Numbered from the stretch's first letter, positions 1-11,505 are shown. The stretch is DNA of 64,000 bases from Locusta migratoria (GCA_026315105.1 CM048745.1:153099323-153163322), one strand, 5' to 3'. Program-made: numbers and translations. Notes: generated by a model not told the origin, from the sequence alone.

Positions 1-730
1 CCCATTATTGCAATTATCTCATAAAGTATAATCAGCACAGAAAAAACGTCATTAGGATTTCCTGTAGAACTCGTCGGGAGCTATTTAAAACTGTGACCAG
101 AAGTATCTTTGCGCTATTGGGTACTAACTATTTTCAAAAAACTAAAATTTGTTTAATTCTTTATAAATTTTTCCCAAACTATTGCAGAAGTATGTAACTT
201 TTGTACAGAGAACTCCAGAACTATTGCGTATCTGATTAAAAAAATCGGAATTTGCGATCAGTTATGGCTTCACTGTACTAGGTTTCGATGGAATACCAAA
301 GTGCGGCGAATGAAAAGTTGTATCCGGACGGAATTAGAACCCGGGATGTCCTACTTACTAGCCAGACGCGTTGACCACTCCGCCACCGAAGACACAGTGA
401 CCAACGCGACTACAGAGGACTCTTCCCTGCACGTCTCCCGCCACACCCAAATCTCCATTCGCCACACTGCCTCTGTAATGCTCGCTGCCAGAAACATGTA
501 TTCCCACATCAGGGAGAACAGACCATGAGGTTTCGAGACGCAATTAATTGTCGTCAGAAGCCCAGCCTCGGCTTGTATACAATTATATATTTTTGACGAT
601 GATCGCAAATTGCGATTTATTTCATTCATTGAATATTTTTGGAAACATTTTCGTTTCTCTATTTTTGGGTCAACAGCATTCTATTTAAATTTATTAACAA
701 AGAACAGTCTAGAATGCACTAATTTATTTC

Positions 731-771
731 ATTCAACTAGTTTCAGTCTTATTTAGACCATCTTCAGGAAT
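731..771 (-). ncRNA. Hammerhead-ribozyme-like motif, left arm
   Basis: This is the same motif as the right-arm copy, on the opposite strand and identical through the core, stem II and the ACTAGT palindrome. The two copies face each other across the centre of the foldback, so a transcript through the whole element would carry one sense and one antisense copy. Confidence 0.4.
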
Positions 772-886
772 TTGTCTCCATCGATGTTGTGGAGCTGGCA
801 GGTGGCTGGGAGCCTTTCAGTGCAGAGCAGTGACGCACTGGAAGGCTCCCAGCTACTTGCCAACTCCACAACATCGATGGAGACAA

Positions 887-927
887 ATTCCTGAAGATGG
901 TCTAAATAAGACTGAAACTAGTTGAAT
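887..927 (+). ncRNA. Hammerhead-ribozyme-like motif, right arm
   Basis: Stem I pairs 887-890 (attc) with 924-927 (gaat). CTGAAGA at 891-897 matches the hammerhead core CUGANGA. Stem II pairs 900-903 with 909-912 around a 5-base loop. GAA at 914-916 is followed by the palindrome ACTAGT (917-922), whose first A and last T fit positions 15.1 and 16.1. T923 fits the required non-G at the cleavage site. Helix III has no hairpin loop and would form only between two molecules. Hammerheads are known in Penelope-like elements and retrozymes. Activity here is inferred from the pattern only. Confidence 0.45.
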
Positions 928-1196
928 GAAATAAATTAGTGTATTCTAGACTGATCTTTATTAATAAATTCATTCATTGAACATTGTCATATCGTCAAAA
1001 ATATATAATTGTAAACAAGCCGAGGCTGGGCTCCTGTCGACAACTAATTGTGTCTCGAAACCTCATGGTCTGTTCTCCCTGATGCGGGAATACAGTATTG
1101 TGGCTGCGAGCATTAGCAGAGACAGCGTGGCGAATGGAGATTGGGGTGTGGCGGGAGACGTGCAGGGAAGAGTCCTCTGCAGTCGGGCTGGTCACT

Positions 1197-1275
1197 GTGT
1201 CCTCGGTGGCGGAGTGGTCAACGTGTCTGCTTAGTAATCAGGAGGTTCCGGGTTTAAATCCCGCCCTGTCACAAA
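1197..1275 (+). repeat. tRNA-like SINE head (right arm of the foldback)
   Basis: An A-box-like segment (ggcggagtggtcaacg, from about 1208) is followed after about 40 bases by a B-box-like segment (ggttccgggtttaaatcc). This is the spacing of an internal RNA polymerase III promoter in a tRNA-derived SINE. The inverted partner at about 328-405 on the minus strand keeps the A-box better than the B-box. It does not fold as a convincing functional tRNA gene, so I call it a SINE head. Confidence 0.6.
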
Positions 1276-1437
1276 TTTCCATTCGCCGCACTTTGGTACT
1301 ACATCCAAACCTAGTATAGTGAAGTCATAACTGATCGCAAATCGCGATTTGTTTCATTCCTCGAACACTGTAAAGTCGTCAAAATATATAATTGTATTTA
1401 AATTTAGTACAGAGAACTCCGGAACTATTGCGTACCT

Positions 1438-2773
1438 GTCTGTAACTCTGAAAAAATGTACATTTTTTTTTTAGAAAACAGGGGTGCCAACCGGAGTTCC
1501 CCCTGGGCAGAAGGTCGCGAGTGACTGTCTGGCCTGGAGATGAGACGGCGCCGCCGATGGCCGAGCACGCCTCGAACATGTGCGGATTATGGCGGGCAGG
1601 GCCTGAACTCGATCTGCAGCCGTGACCGCCAGAGCGGTCAGTGCCAGTCACACGACCCGCTCACCTTCAACGAGCTGTCGAACCAGTCCAGCGCAGGGAG
1701 ACGACCCCGCCGCCATGTGACGATGTCAGGCACAGCAGCAGTTTGTAAACACGACTCGCCGCCGCGAGGGACCTTCAGGTTAAAAGCTGTGTCTGTGTTG
1801 AGGATGTTGAACCTATCGTTAAATCAGACAACAAATTGTTCATTAACACAGCAATTTGGTTTAATTATGGCCATGATATTGATGTATATACTATTAAATA
1901 AGAAACAGTGCATTAAACTGATTATGTGCGCAACGGATATTTTAACAAAACAACTGTGGCAAGTCACCATATGAAACAGACACTCACTATACTCAAAATG
2001 TTTGACTGCGAGAAAGATAATAAAAAAACCACAAACCACTTTCTTAATGTGTGACTGCAGGAATTTTATGCAGATCAGTACCTGATTGTCAAAATTCAGT
2101 ATCCTAAGCAATTGACTGCAGGGTTGCATAACAATCATATACTATAGCACAAATAACGAAATCTGTTTAACAAGATAACCAAAATCAATGCTGCACTTTA
2201 AATCCACCAATAACTAATTATCAAATGAAGGAAGTAGGTTAATCTTCTAACAACGTAAATGAAACAGGAAAGAAAGGTCAACTTTGTTACTTATTATTAA
2301 TAATCACCATTACATTACCTACATAATACAACTTTTTCCTAATGACATCAAATGCAATTACCTTCATTCCAGAGGTGATAGTAATAAAAAATACAATATA
2401 TATTCCAAATACAAGCAAATCAACTTGCTGGCACAGCAGCCTCTGCTCTACATCGGAGCCATACACACAACTCAACCGCTCTCTAAGCGAGCTAAACCAC
2501 AAGGGCCACTCTCTCTCTGCGCGAGCTACAATGCTTTGCAATACATGATCTTTGCCAAAGATGAAACTTCACAGAGTTAAGTACACGTATCGATACAGAC
2601 AATAGAAGCAATATTATACATTTTCTTGCAAGAAAGTTACTCGACACAAAACAGGAGGCAGAATATTAGACATTTTCTTACAAAAATATTTTTTATGGGC
2701 ACGTTTCAAGGTCAATGCCGAGCATGGCGGGAAGAGCGTAGGCACGACCCTCATAAGGCAGTACTATCATGAC
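1438..2773. other. No recognised gene; GC-rich patch then AT-rich sequence
   Basis: Bases 1480-1790 are markedly GC-rich compared with the surroundings. They are open in more than one frame on both strands, including 144 codons on the plus strand from 1540. On the minus strand a splice-donor-like GTGAGC is read at 1664-1659, after a possible short open segment. I recognise no protein family. A further moderately GC-rich stretch at 2430-2545 is also unassigned. The rest is AT-rich and shows nothing I can name. Confidence 0.4.
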
Positions 2774-3052
2774 TGTAGGACCACCGTTAATCGTAAAAAT
2801 AATTCTAGCTGAAAGGAGCCAGTTAAAAAGCTTACTCTAAACATATAACTCTACCCGCAAAACCAGCTAAAGGATTCGCGTGAACTACTGACTACTTCCT
2901 GCAAAAAAATATTGTTTCCTGGCCCAGAATTTAGAACTGACTCAAACTTTACTTTATCCGCACGAGACTTACACACAATCATTAATATACAAGCAACCCC
3001 GAACTAAACCATTTCATGAAGGTGGCTGTGAGAACATTTATGGCGCAACGGA

Positions 3053-3251
3053 TTCTTTTATTTATATTTTTATTTTTATTTTTTGTAAATTTATGGGACT
3101 CAGCAGCTTGGTAATTAGTCCCTAGCTTACAAACTACTGAACCTAAGGTAAACTAAACTAAGGACAACACAAACACCCATCCCCGAGGGGGGAATCGAAC
3201 CCCCGACGGCACCACAACACGGCGCTCCAGTATGCGCGGCAAAATCGCCGC
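3053..3251 (-). mobile_element. SINE, type D, in the 3' LTR
   Basis: It is flanked by the exact 11-base direct repeat ggcgcaacgga (3042-3052 and 3252-3262), and the uninterrupted site is seen in LTR copy 2 near 19630. Read on the minus strand it has a tRNA-like head with a B-box (gggggttcgattcccc). A body of SINE-A/C type follows (tttgtaagctagggact), then a tail of AAATA-type repeats. It is clearly inserted later than the LTR. Confidence 0.85.
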
Positions 3252-3346
3252 GGCGCAACGGAATTAAAATATTTTAATTTGCATCTGAGTTTGTTCTCAG
3301 CACTGCTGAAAACAACATGAAATAAAAGAGGAAGCGTAAAAATTCC

Positions 3347-3526
3347 TAAAAATTTCCGGGCTATTATGCCGTGGTCTAGTGGATTTATTGTCGAAACCCA
3401 ACGTTTCGTCCGATACATTGAAAGTGCTACGATTCCCCTTGAGAATGTCCTCCGCAGTCGGGGACGAAACGTTGGGTTTCGACAATAAATCCACTAGACC
3501 ACGGCATAATAGCCCGGAAATTTTTA
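3347..3526. repeat. Near-perfect palindrome derived from a Penelope-like terminus
   Basis: Arms at 3347-3411 and 3462-3526 (65 bases each) are inverted copies of each other around a 50-base centre. The arm sequence resembles the terminal repeat of the Penelope-like element at 55577-56565. Both have GACGAAACGT, then a spacer, then ccacggc, then agcccggaa followed by a T-rich end. LTR copy 2 lacks this block (about 3333-3564), so it is an insertion. A hammerhead-like variant overlaps its right half (3436-3476). Confidence 0.75.
3436..3476 (+). ncRNA. Hammerhead-like variant with U3/A8
   Basis: Stem I CCC (3436-3438) pairs with GGG (3474-3476). The core is TTGAGAA (3439-3445). Stem II GTCC (3447-3450) pairs with GGAC (3462-3465). 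GAA (3466-3468) is followed by the palindrome ACGT and T3473. Against the consensus CUGANGA, position 3 is U and position 8 is A. These two positions pair in active hammerheads, so the double change keeps the pair. Function is inferred. Confidence 0.35.
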
Positions 3527-5695
3527 GTAATTTTGACCATTCCGTCCGTGAATGTATACATTTTACAACAGAGGGAGCGTATTCATAAACTAATATTCAT
3601 AAGAAGGATCAAATACACTGACAATAAATTATTTATTCACTTCAAACATGAGAAAATGGGGGAACCAATTTAGTTAAACAATAAAAATGGATCCCATTTC
3701 AAATAAATTTAAAGTAATCTAAACTGAATATCGTCGGAGGAGGGGTTTACAATCAACAAGCATTCAACCACTCACAAGCGCGAAGCAAACTGAAACTCAC
3801 ACAACTCAGCGTGCTGATACGAAGCAGAAGCAGGCGCCGCTATCGTAGGCGATATTCACCGAATCTGGATATACCACACAACACAAGGAAAATAAACTTC
3901 GTAGGTCGCTCTGGTTCGTCTTTCTTTACTTGATATGGTACGCGATAATAGTGAGATTAATTTCCATTTGAATCAAACCGTGAGCAGCAGACTTACTGAG
4001 AGACACAGCATGTGTCTGCTACATTACCTATTCGCACCCCACTGAGGGTGAAGTGCTTAAACGTCGTGTTCATTTCAACAAAAATCAAAGGAATCAGATT
4101 TCGAAGCACGAATACACAATGGTAAGGCACTGGTATGTGAGCAGTGGCGAGAACTAAAGTGACTAGCTCTAAATCCTTGAAGACGGAATTCGAAGCCACG
4201 TGGTTCGGAAAATGAGTGAAAAATACAAACATTCAATTTCCGAAAAATTAAGAAAAATAGGTTCAGCATGCGAACCTTAGAAATGCGTAGGATGTCATAA
4301 GGAAGCTTAAGAAATAAAGCTAGACGGTGTACAAAGTCCAAATTTCAAAAATCAGAAAAAATGGAATAAATTTCATAAAATCAAGTAAGAAATACGGCAG
4401 GCAGCCCATAGAAGCACGTAGTATTTCATAAGCAAGCTAATAAAGGGGGTTGTAAAAGACTACAAGAGAATTTACTGATAGTCGGAATGCAAAGTACAAG
4501 TTTGGAAACGAAATAGCAATTTAACATAGACGGAGAGGAGATCGCGATGTATTAGGGGGAAATCAGAAAGATATAAGCATAATTTCTTGCCTGAAGGGCA
4601 TAGAAACAGATACAGGGAGAGTTGAAGGCTTTGTTCTAAGAATACACCATGTGGAGTACATATCACACACGGAAGGAGGAAATCTAAACAATATTTCACA
4701 TGCACTACACAGAATAAAAATATTCCCACACATTAGTTGCATTGCACAAAGCTAGAAAGGTAGTAAACAGAGTTCATACACCGCCAGCTAGTCTGACAAA
4801 GGTTACCCATTCTCAGCCGTTATCAAACAATATTAGTTACATATTCACCACATTTACATACACAAAATCACCAAAATGAAATTAAATACACTTCCGTACA
4901 GGATTGGAGAAACTTATTCTGAAACATGAACCTAAGCTCTGAAAGCTAACTTGTACACCAGACAACGAATCGCTACCACCTCAAGGGAGGAAAGAAAAAC
5001 AGAACGTCTTACAGGTAGAATCACAGCCACAGAGTGTAGAATCGACCCGGGAGACCCCCACCACCCACCAGAAATCCGTAAAATCCTACGAAAAATGAGG
5101 TGGTGGGAAGAGCTTAGACTTGCGTGTCCTATCGAAGCTCGCTACTGGGAATTGCCAACCCAACTTGTAACCAAAAGGGGGGGGGGGACCTCTTTGGTAG
5201 CATCAAAAGCAGAGGTTGGTAACGACTACCTATCAATATGAAGCCAGAGAAACACTAGTAGGGAGCAGCCAGCATCCGTCGATGATAATTCTCATACATA
5301 CACTCAGACTCCATTGCTAGGAGATTCTTATTCATGCACATACAGAATAAAGCAAGTACACAATCTCATAGGGACAGTGGCATCATCGAGAAACCGTTCA
5401 TCTTGCCACATTCATAGACACAATCATAAATTATTAGTGTAATAAAATCCCACGAATATTAACACAGTATTACAGAAACTAATATTTAGAAACATGAAAT
5501 GAAATGCTATTCCTCATGCCTCTGATCGAAAGGAGTTCTCGTTTAGCAAAAAGGGCCGTCTAGTGAACTTAGATAAATTACAAAGTTGAAAACCTAGGGA
5601 AGATGTCAGACAGCTGTCTTTCATCACCCCCTCGTCGATTGAATATTTTGATGGAGGTTGAAGCAATTTTATTGACTCCTTGACAGAAAACTTTC

Positions 5696-5887
5696 AAAAA
5701 AATGTTCAAATGTTTGTAGAGCTTATGGGACTTAACTACAGGGTCATTAGTCCCTGAACTTACAAACTACTTATGAACTACAGACGGCACAAATATCCAT
5801 GCCCGAGGGGGGATTCGAACCTCCTACCGTAGTGGCCGTGCAGACCGTGACTGAAGCGCCTCAGTCCCCTCGGCCACCGCGGCCGGC
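5696..5887 (-). mobile_element. SINE-A copy
   Basis: The 12-base duplication cagaaaactttc flanks it (5684-5695 and 5888-5899). On the minus strand it starts with a tRNA-like head (gccgcggtggccgagggg), has a B-box-like segment, then the conserved body with a gggact...agtccc hairpin, and ends aacatttgaacatt. It lies just inside the internal region next to the 3' LTR. Confidence 0.95.
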
Positions 5888-5899
5888 CAGAAAACTTTC

Positions 5900-6809
5900 C
5901 TAAGTAACATCTGGTCTCCTTATGTGCAAAACAGAAAAGCTTGAGGATGTCACTCAAAATTTAAACGTTATACACAAATGAGATCACATTAAAATACTAT
6001 GTCAATGGAGAGTCAAATGTGGCTAGTGAGACCACAGGTTTGGGACAACATACATAAAGAATTCAAAATTACAAAGAAACATAGGTATACAAATCATAAA
6101 CGGAGAACATACATAACAGTGAAAATAACACACAACTGTAGGATTCATTGAAAATGAAAGCACACAACATTCCGTATGAAACAGCAAGAGCAAGTGTGAA
6201 ATAGGAACGAAAAATTCACTTGATAAGTTGCTGAAGGCAAAGTGAAAATTCAACATAGCAGAAATGCTCAAAAACACAAATTCATAGAATGACACTTAAA
6301 CAAACAAACAAAATATATGAAATGTTTCTAGAACCAAGTAAACATAGTTAAAAGTACAGTGATAGCATCAGTCTATCATTTTCTTAATTTAAACAAGATA
6401 GTTAAGAAAGGTTATATTTTGTTTTAAAAAAATTGCAGATGGCAAAAGTCAGCATCGCTCTGTGTCACGGAGCTTCAGTCCTTGATGTTAGTAGCACATT
6501 CATAAAAATCATATTTAATGAATAATTTGTTTGCATGGAATTGCTGAGGGCGACCAAAATTGATACATTCATTAAGAGGATCTTAGCAGGTGAGTTATAT
6601 TTCACACTCTTAGAGCGTTCACTGTTTTGACTGCACCACTTTAACACTCAATAACACACTTTTTGACATTGTCGTCCACCGAACACTGTTTTTATGAAGT
6701 AAACACTGTTTTTCTCGGATCGAATCGTAGACTAGGGCCTTTGAAGGGGGAGGGAGACCTTCGCTTTTTGTTTCTTCCTGGGCTGCAGTTCTTGTTCCAA
6801 GGCTCTCAG
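5900..6809. other. Internal region of the LTR element; no coding found
   Basis: AT-rich sequence with only short open frames on either strand. It lies between the polypurine-like tract and the second-family LTR fragment. No reverse transcriptase, protease or integrase motif could be read. Confidence 0.4.
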
Positions 6810-7232
6810 TGTGGTGTCGCACAAGTATGAAGTGTGTGCCACTTACTTTTGCCGCGTGCCGCCATGCACGCACGGCACGGCGTTCTTATGACGTCAGCCA
6901 TGAGCGCCCTCTGCTGCAACTCCGCTCGTGGTCAAGACTGCTGCATCTGCCACTTGGGAATCAGATGGGCACAAGTTAAGACTTGGCTATTGGATAGGCA
7001 CTAGGAATCATCAGCAGGCAGGCCTATATCTAAACTATGTATCAGCATTCTGCAGTCTTGAACTTTGTAAAAGATGAGTATTATCTTATTTCTACGAAAT
7101 ATTCAACTTGTTCTAATGTAGCCTAGTGGTTTTAGTTTCTGCTGTCCCACTGGCTGGTCACCTCCGTACCTGCACACGCGTGCATCCTTTATTCCTGTGT
7201 CGGTCTCTTTCTACTCGGCCACCGACACCTAT
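6810..7232 (+). repeat. LTR of a second retrotransposon family, diverged copy
   Basis: This region matches the reverse complement of 56864-57284 over essentially its whole length. Both begin TGTG(G/T)TGTCGCAC and end near ccaccgacaccta. A ggtgacgagg segment follows the end here and ggcgacgagg follows it in the other copy, in the place of a primer-binding site. The copy sits inside the first element's internal region, so it is probably a nested solo or truncated LTR. About 80 percent similarity by eye suggests it is older than the partner's insertion. Confidence 0.7.
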
Positions 7233-9926
7233 GTCAACCGGCGGAAACGAGACACAAACGTGGTGACGAGGCTGAGATACAAAACTGGTAGTGAGGCTAC
7301 TTTCCTTTTCTTCAAGGTGGTACGGTGCATTTTGCAACACCGCCCAAGCTGTTAAGGATTCGACCGTCCATGAATACCATTGGGCTTGGTACTCATATGC
7401 AGGTTGACCACTTAATTTGCCTGTTTCTTGCATACCCAGTATGGAGTTGATTCGTGTGGTGAGCACAAAATGATAGACATTACGTCGCAGCGTAGTTGAG
7501 ATGGGGACCTCTAGTGTGAGGAAATACTGAGTTGGTAGTTTAACAAGGGTCCTTGACCGGATGGGAGCATCACAGTCAGAGAAAGAAGTTCTTTTGTCAT
7601 CTCATTCATGCCATTGAGCTCAGCATGAGTGAGTGGTCTAGTGCACACATTGCATGTGCAAATAAGGACAAGTTTTCTTCCCTTCCCCAGCTATTCAAAT
7701 GTTTCCCAGAGTAAAGTTAAGGGTGTGGTCAGTACACCTGTTTTAGTTCTTCCGGCCCCTGTTTCTTAGGCAGGTGGAGCAGAAGGATTATCGCCCAGCT
7801 ACTGTAGAGGGGAAAACTCCTGGCAGTGACAGGAGCTGCTATTGTGAGCATCGGCTCCGGGCCGCGCGGTCGCCTCTGTGTGCTGCTAATGGGGCTATTA
7901 TCCAGCGGCTACCCTCCCGCGGGGAACACCTGTTTCGCATGCGCTGTGCTGTAGTCTGGAGACGGGACCTGCTATCCACCTTTCGCAGTGCAGCCGACCC
8001 CCTGGGAAGTCCGTGATGTGTTTGTACGGACAGCTAAAGTGCATGGGCGGCGTGGAGTCTGGCTAACACGTTGCTCTATCGTGGGCACAGTCACTCTCAC
8101 TATCTGTTAAGATTTTGGTACACACTATTACTAACAGAAACACTAATCTTATAAAGAACTCCAACGCTTCAATTTAATGGAGAGTCCGGATTTAAAACCT
8201 ATATGGGAGTAGGACTTTACACAAGGCTCCCAAAATTAATACAAAAGAAATATATTCACAAGTATAAATTAGCAAAAATATGATCTCATTTCTGATTCAC
8301 ACGAGTGACCGTGGTCACCCGCAGGTCAACTGACATCAACAGATATCCACACAAAACATTTTAAAATTAAAATTCCAATATTAATATTAAATGATATAGC
8401 AAAAGCAGTCATTAAATGGAACTTTTTGGTTCCAAGTTCATCATATTTAACTTAAATTTACACACACTCATACATAAACACATAAGCTTTTCAACTAGTT
8501 GACTTGAACAGTAGTTTCTAATCTCCCTAACTCACATTTGGTTAATGCAAACAATCTTAAAATTAACATTTTACATATCAAAATGCTGAATAGTACTCCA
8601 AGGTTCTAAGTCCTTACAAGTCACATTACACAGTAATACATATCAGTAATAAAATGGAAACCTCATAAAGCTGTAACTTTATGGAACATCGAGATTAATC
8701 GTTACAATAAACAAAACTAAGTCCTGTATAAATAACTGTTTCTTAGTTATCATAATTCAACCGACAGGGCATGTCAACGGTCATTTCAAGTCATAGTCTG
8801 TTAGTTTTAGAGAGGGGCATTTGACCAGAAGTCTGGGTAACCATGCAGCATGCAGTGCTATGCAGAGATTAACCACCAAACCACTATCTATAGCCTGGTC
8901 GCAATTTGCTCTGCTGCGCGTGGCGCGAGTCGCTTGCTGTGGTTGGTGATCTGATTCCTTACGGTGCAAGTTACGGATTGGCTCCTGTAAACATACCCTA
9001 CACAAATCTCTCTCACACAGGCGAGAAAACATAGTTACACGTGTTACTCTAGACAGAATAAAATGAAAAGACACCATATATCAGATCACATAAAGTAACA
9101 TCCCATAATTATACACAAGAATATAATCTAAAGTACGCTAAAATATTAGCAGTCAACAAGTTTGTGACAGAAAGATAACACCCTTGTGGGGTGAATTCAC
9201 GGAAATCACCTTGCAAATGGCAACAGAGAAAACACAAAGCGAAAGATATAAAATAAGCAATACAAATCCACACATGTTAAACAATCCCAAATTAATCAAG
9301 TGAGATCTAAGATATTAAAAAGTTTCAATGGACTCACACAATCTTACCACTATGATGTTGCAAAATGAAGAATGACAAATTAGTAGTTGACGAATTTTTG
9401 GATTTACTCACCTAGTGATGTTGGGCATCATATATCTTCGGTTGTTCATCTGAGACTATCAGCCACTTGACATGGAGTTTGCCCTCTTTGAAATCCTTCC
9501 TCATTGTTCATCGTCTAATATGTTTCCTTTTCTGAATGTGATATTGGTCTCTTCCACAGAAAAAGGCTCTGTTCTTTAAATTACAAAATTTTCCTGCAAA
9601 AGTATCTGAAAAAATGTAAGTTGGTTCTATAACAGGCCAGGTTATATATTGTCAAATGAAATTTAGGTGAACCCCTTTGTTCGTGCTCTCCAGCGAGCTT
9701 CTACGAGTCGAACTGCACAACTTCTGTTACTCAAACAGACAATCCTTAAATTATCTAGGTCCCTAACCATCAACACCACAGTGCATCATCGTGCAACTAA
9801 AATCCTATAAATAACGGCGTAGGCGCCTACCAAAGCGTCTTATTAATATGCTATTCAATGGGAAGATTGCCGACATAAAATCTACAGTTAGGGTGGCAAT
9901 TGTAATACTCTATTCACAAGGCTGGT
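7233..9926. other. Unassigned internal region with one GC-rich block
   Basis: Bases 7233-7470 may be leader sequence of the second-family element. Bases 7770-8070 form a GC-rich block, open on the plus strand for 80 codons from 7774, that I cannot identify. From 8100 on the sequence is AT-rich with no recognisable domain on either strand. If the surrounding LTR element once had pol, it should have been here or at 5900-6809, and I see none. Confidence 0.35.
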
Positions 9927-9935
9927 TCCACTCAC

Positions 9936-10133
9936 GCCGGCCGCGGTGGCCGAGGGGACTGAGGCGCTCCAGTCACGGTGTGCACGGCCACTGCGGTCGG
10001 GGGTTCGAACCCCCTCGGGCATGGATGTTTGTGCCGTCCTTAGTCTTAGCTAGTTCATAAGTAGTTTGTAAGCTTAGGGACTGGTGACCCCGTAGTTAAG
10101 TCCCATAAGTTCTACAAACATTTGAACATTTGC
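9936..10133 (+). mobile_element. SINE-A copy
   Basis: Flanked by the 9-base duplication tccactcac (9927-9935 and 10134-10142). It has a tRNA-like head (A-box gtggccgagggg, B-box gggttcgaacc), the conserved body, and ends aacatttgaacattt. Confidence 0.95.
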
Positions 10134-10737
10134 TCCACTCACAGTGAAGAAGAGCATACACAATTTAAGCGATAAACAGGGAACAAATAACGGAAACAAA
10201 ATTACACAATAATATACTTAAACATGGCCTACACAAATTAAATTACACTCCATCAATTCACAATGGGAAACTTACTAATGACATGGACAGCAAGTGCAAC
10301 AAGCGATTTTGTGAGGTGCACAACCTTATTAGCCAACAGACACTTAGTTGTTTCACACTAACAATTCCTTAAGCAAAACGGAGTGTCAAGATAGCCCGCT
10401 TCAGACAACTGACCAGGTGGAACTGGCAAGTTGCTGTGAACTACGGCAATAACGGCGTGCACCATATGATACACAAGACAAGCAAACAACCTGAAAACGT
10501 ATTGTTGTGAAGTGAAAATTGCACAAGAAACACATACACAAGGGACACACGTAACAAAATACACTATTAAAACAAACCACTTAAAGAAAACACTGCAAAG
10601 GGCACACAAAATACAGCATAAATTTACAACACTAATCACTTGGTTAGTAGAAGGATCACCAAATTTACCTTAGAAAACACAACAACTTAGGATGGATGTG
10701 CTCCTTTCTGAGCAAGTTGGTCAACTGCAGAAAATTT

Positions 10738-11108
10738 TCACTGGCTTGTGCCAGGGATGGGGTCTAGGTGTCGATTGTGGCGCGGATCAGCTGACCTGAT
10801 TTCCACCTCCTTCTGTTGATGGGTCGCGTGGTTTTTTCTGGCCTTGATCAGGTCGTTAGCACTTATTCCCGTTCCCAAATCTTTTCCGTCTTTCAGCTCA
10901 CTGATCACGCCAAGTACCTTGCTCGCTCCTCCTCTGCTGCTGATTCTCAGCATTTGAAGTACTGGGCTGCCCGCTATTAGTACTTTCCGCCCGGCGATTG
11001 TCCCCAGCACTATTTTCACTCTGATTACTATCTCATAGAAGAGCCGTTGCCGTATGTTCTAGGTCCATAATCATCATCGAACTCCAACTCCTCCAGGTAA
11101 GCCTGAAG
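10738..11108 (-). pseudogene. gag: Duplicate of the gag C-terminal region
   Basis: About 310 bases (10795-11108) repeat 11503-11815 with a few differences and encode the same gag segment, including YLEELEF followed by an acidic, Tyr/Pro-rich stretch. Reading frames differ between and within the copies because of small indels. In gag direction this duplicate comes after the LTR-derived piece at 11108-11505. Bases 10143-10737 beyond it hold no recognisable coding. Confidence 0.65.
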
Positions 11109-11505
11109 GTCATAGAAACACACAGGGGTAGCTGAAGGCTTTCTTCTAAGAATGCACCAAGTGGAGCACATATCACTCACGGAAGGGGAAAATCCAAAAG
11201 AATATTCCACATGCGCTACACAGAATAAAAATATACCCACACATTAGTTGCATCCCACAAAGCTAGAAAGAAAGTAAACCGAGTTCGTACACCACAAGCT
11301 AGTCTCGAAGGTTACCCATTCTCAGCCGTTATCAAACCAAATTAGTCACATATTCAAAGTGTTTACCTACACAAAATCACCGAAATGAAATTGAACACAC
11401 CTTCGTACATGATCGGAGAAACTTATTCCGAAACATGAATCTAAGCTCTGAAGACTAACTTGAACAAACCAGACAACGAATCACTACCATCTCAAGGGAT
11501 GACCT
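11108..11505. repeat. LTR fragment between two gag copies
   Basis: This stretch aligns with 20690-21075 of LTR copy 2 and about 4600-4980 of copy 1, in the same orientation. Both joins to gag sequence occur at short shared words: gcctgaagg-like at 11108 and caaggga-like near 11503. The arrangement gag, LTR fragment, gag suggests template switching or recombination between two copies of this family. Confidence 0.8.

Larger units (their letters stand above)
203..1437. repeat. Palindromic (foldback) element of two inverted SINE-like arms
   Basis: The left half (about 251-790) reads as the reverse complement of the right half (about 866-1340). Matching pairs include 251-312 with 1279-1340, 530-600 with 985-1050 and 719-790 with 866-940. 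The centre is near 827. Each arm carries a tRNA-like head at its outer end, and near the centre a hammerhead-like hairpin. The arms differ by small indels, so the copy is not brand new. A direct repeat of about 31 bases, nearly identical (starting gtacagagaactcc), lies just outside both arms at 203-233 and 1407-1437. That is long for a target-site duplication and may belong to the target or to the element. Short open frames inside are shadows of the repeat. It may be two SINEs inserted head to head or a true foldback transposon. Confidence 0.8.
2774..5623 (-). repeat. Long LTR, copy 1 (probable 3' LTR of the minus-strand element)
   Basis: This copy aligns along its length with 19320-21675 and with 38413-40431. 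On the plus strand it starts TGTAGGACC and ends GTCTTTCA, so either strand begins TG and ends CA as LTRs do. Without its insertions (a SINE at 3053-3251 and a palindrome within about 3333-3564) it is close to copy 2 in length. Just outside its right end, the minus strand reads GACGAGGGGGTGA into the LTR. That is a plausible polypurine tract and marks this copy as the 3' LTR of an element read right to left. No matching target-site duplication was found with copy 2, so the pairing is inferred from the gag, PBS-like and polypurine positions. Confidence 0.7.

Noticed and set aside
1540..1974. 144-codon plus-strand frame as a gene
   Set aside because: It has no recognisable domain, its second half lies in AT-rich sequence, and competing frames on the other strand are equally open.
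2774..5623. Protein-coding genes within the long LTR copies
   Set aside because: All frames are short, differ between the three LTR copies and show no conserved reading frame.
9936..10133. Possible genuine tRNA genes at SINE heads (also at 29239, 59346, 61805 and others)
   Set aside because: A- and B-boxes are present, but the sequences continue into a shared SINE body, carry target-site duplications and lack a clean cloverleaf ending in an acceptor stem. They are SINE heads.
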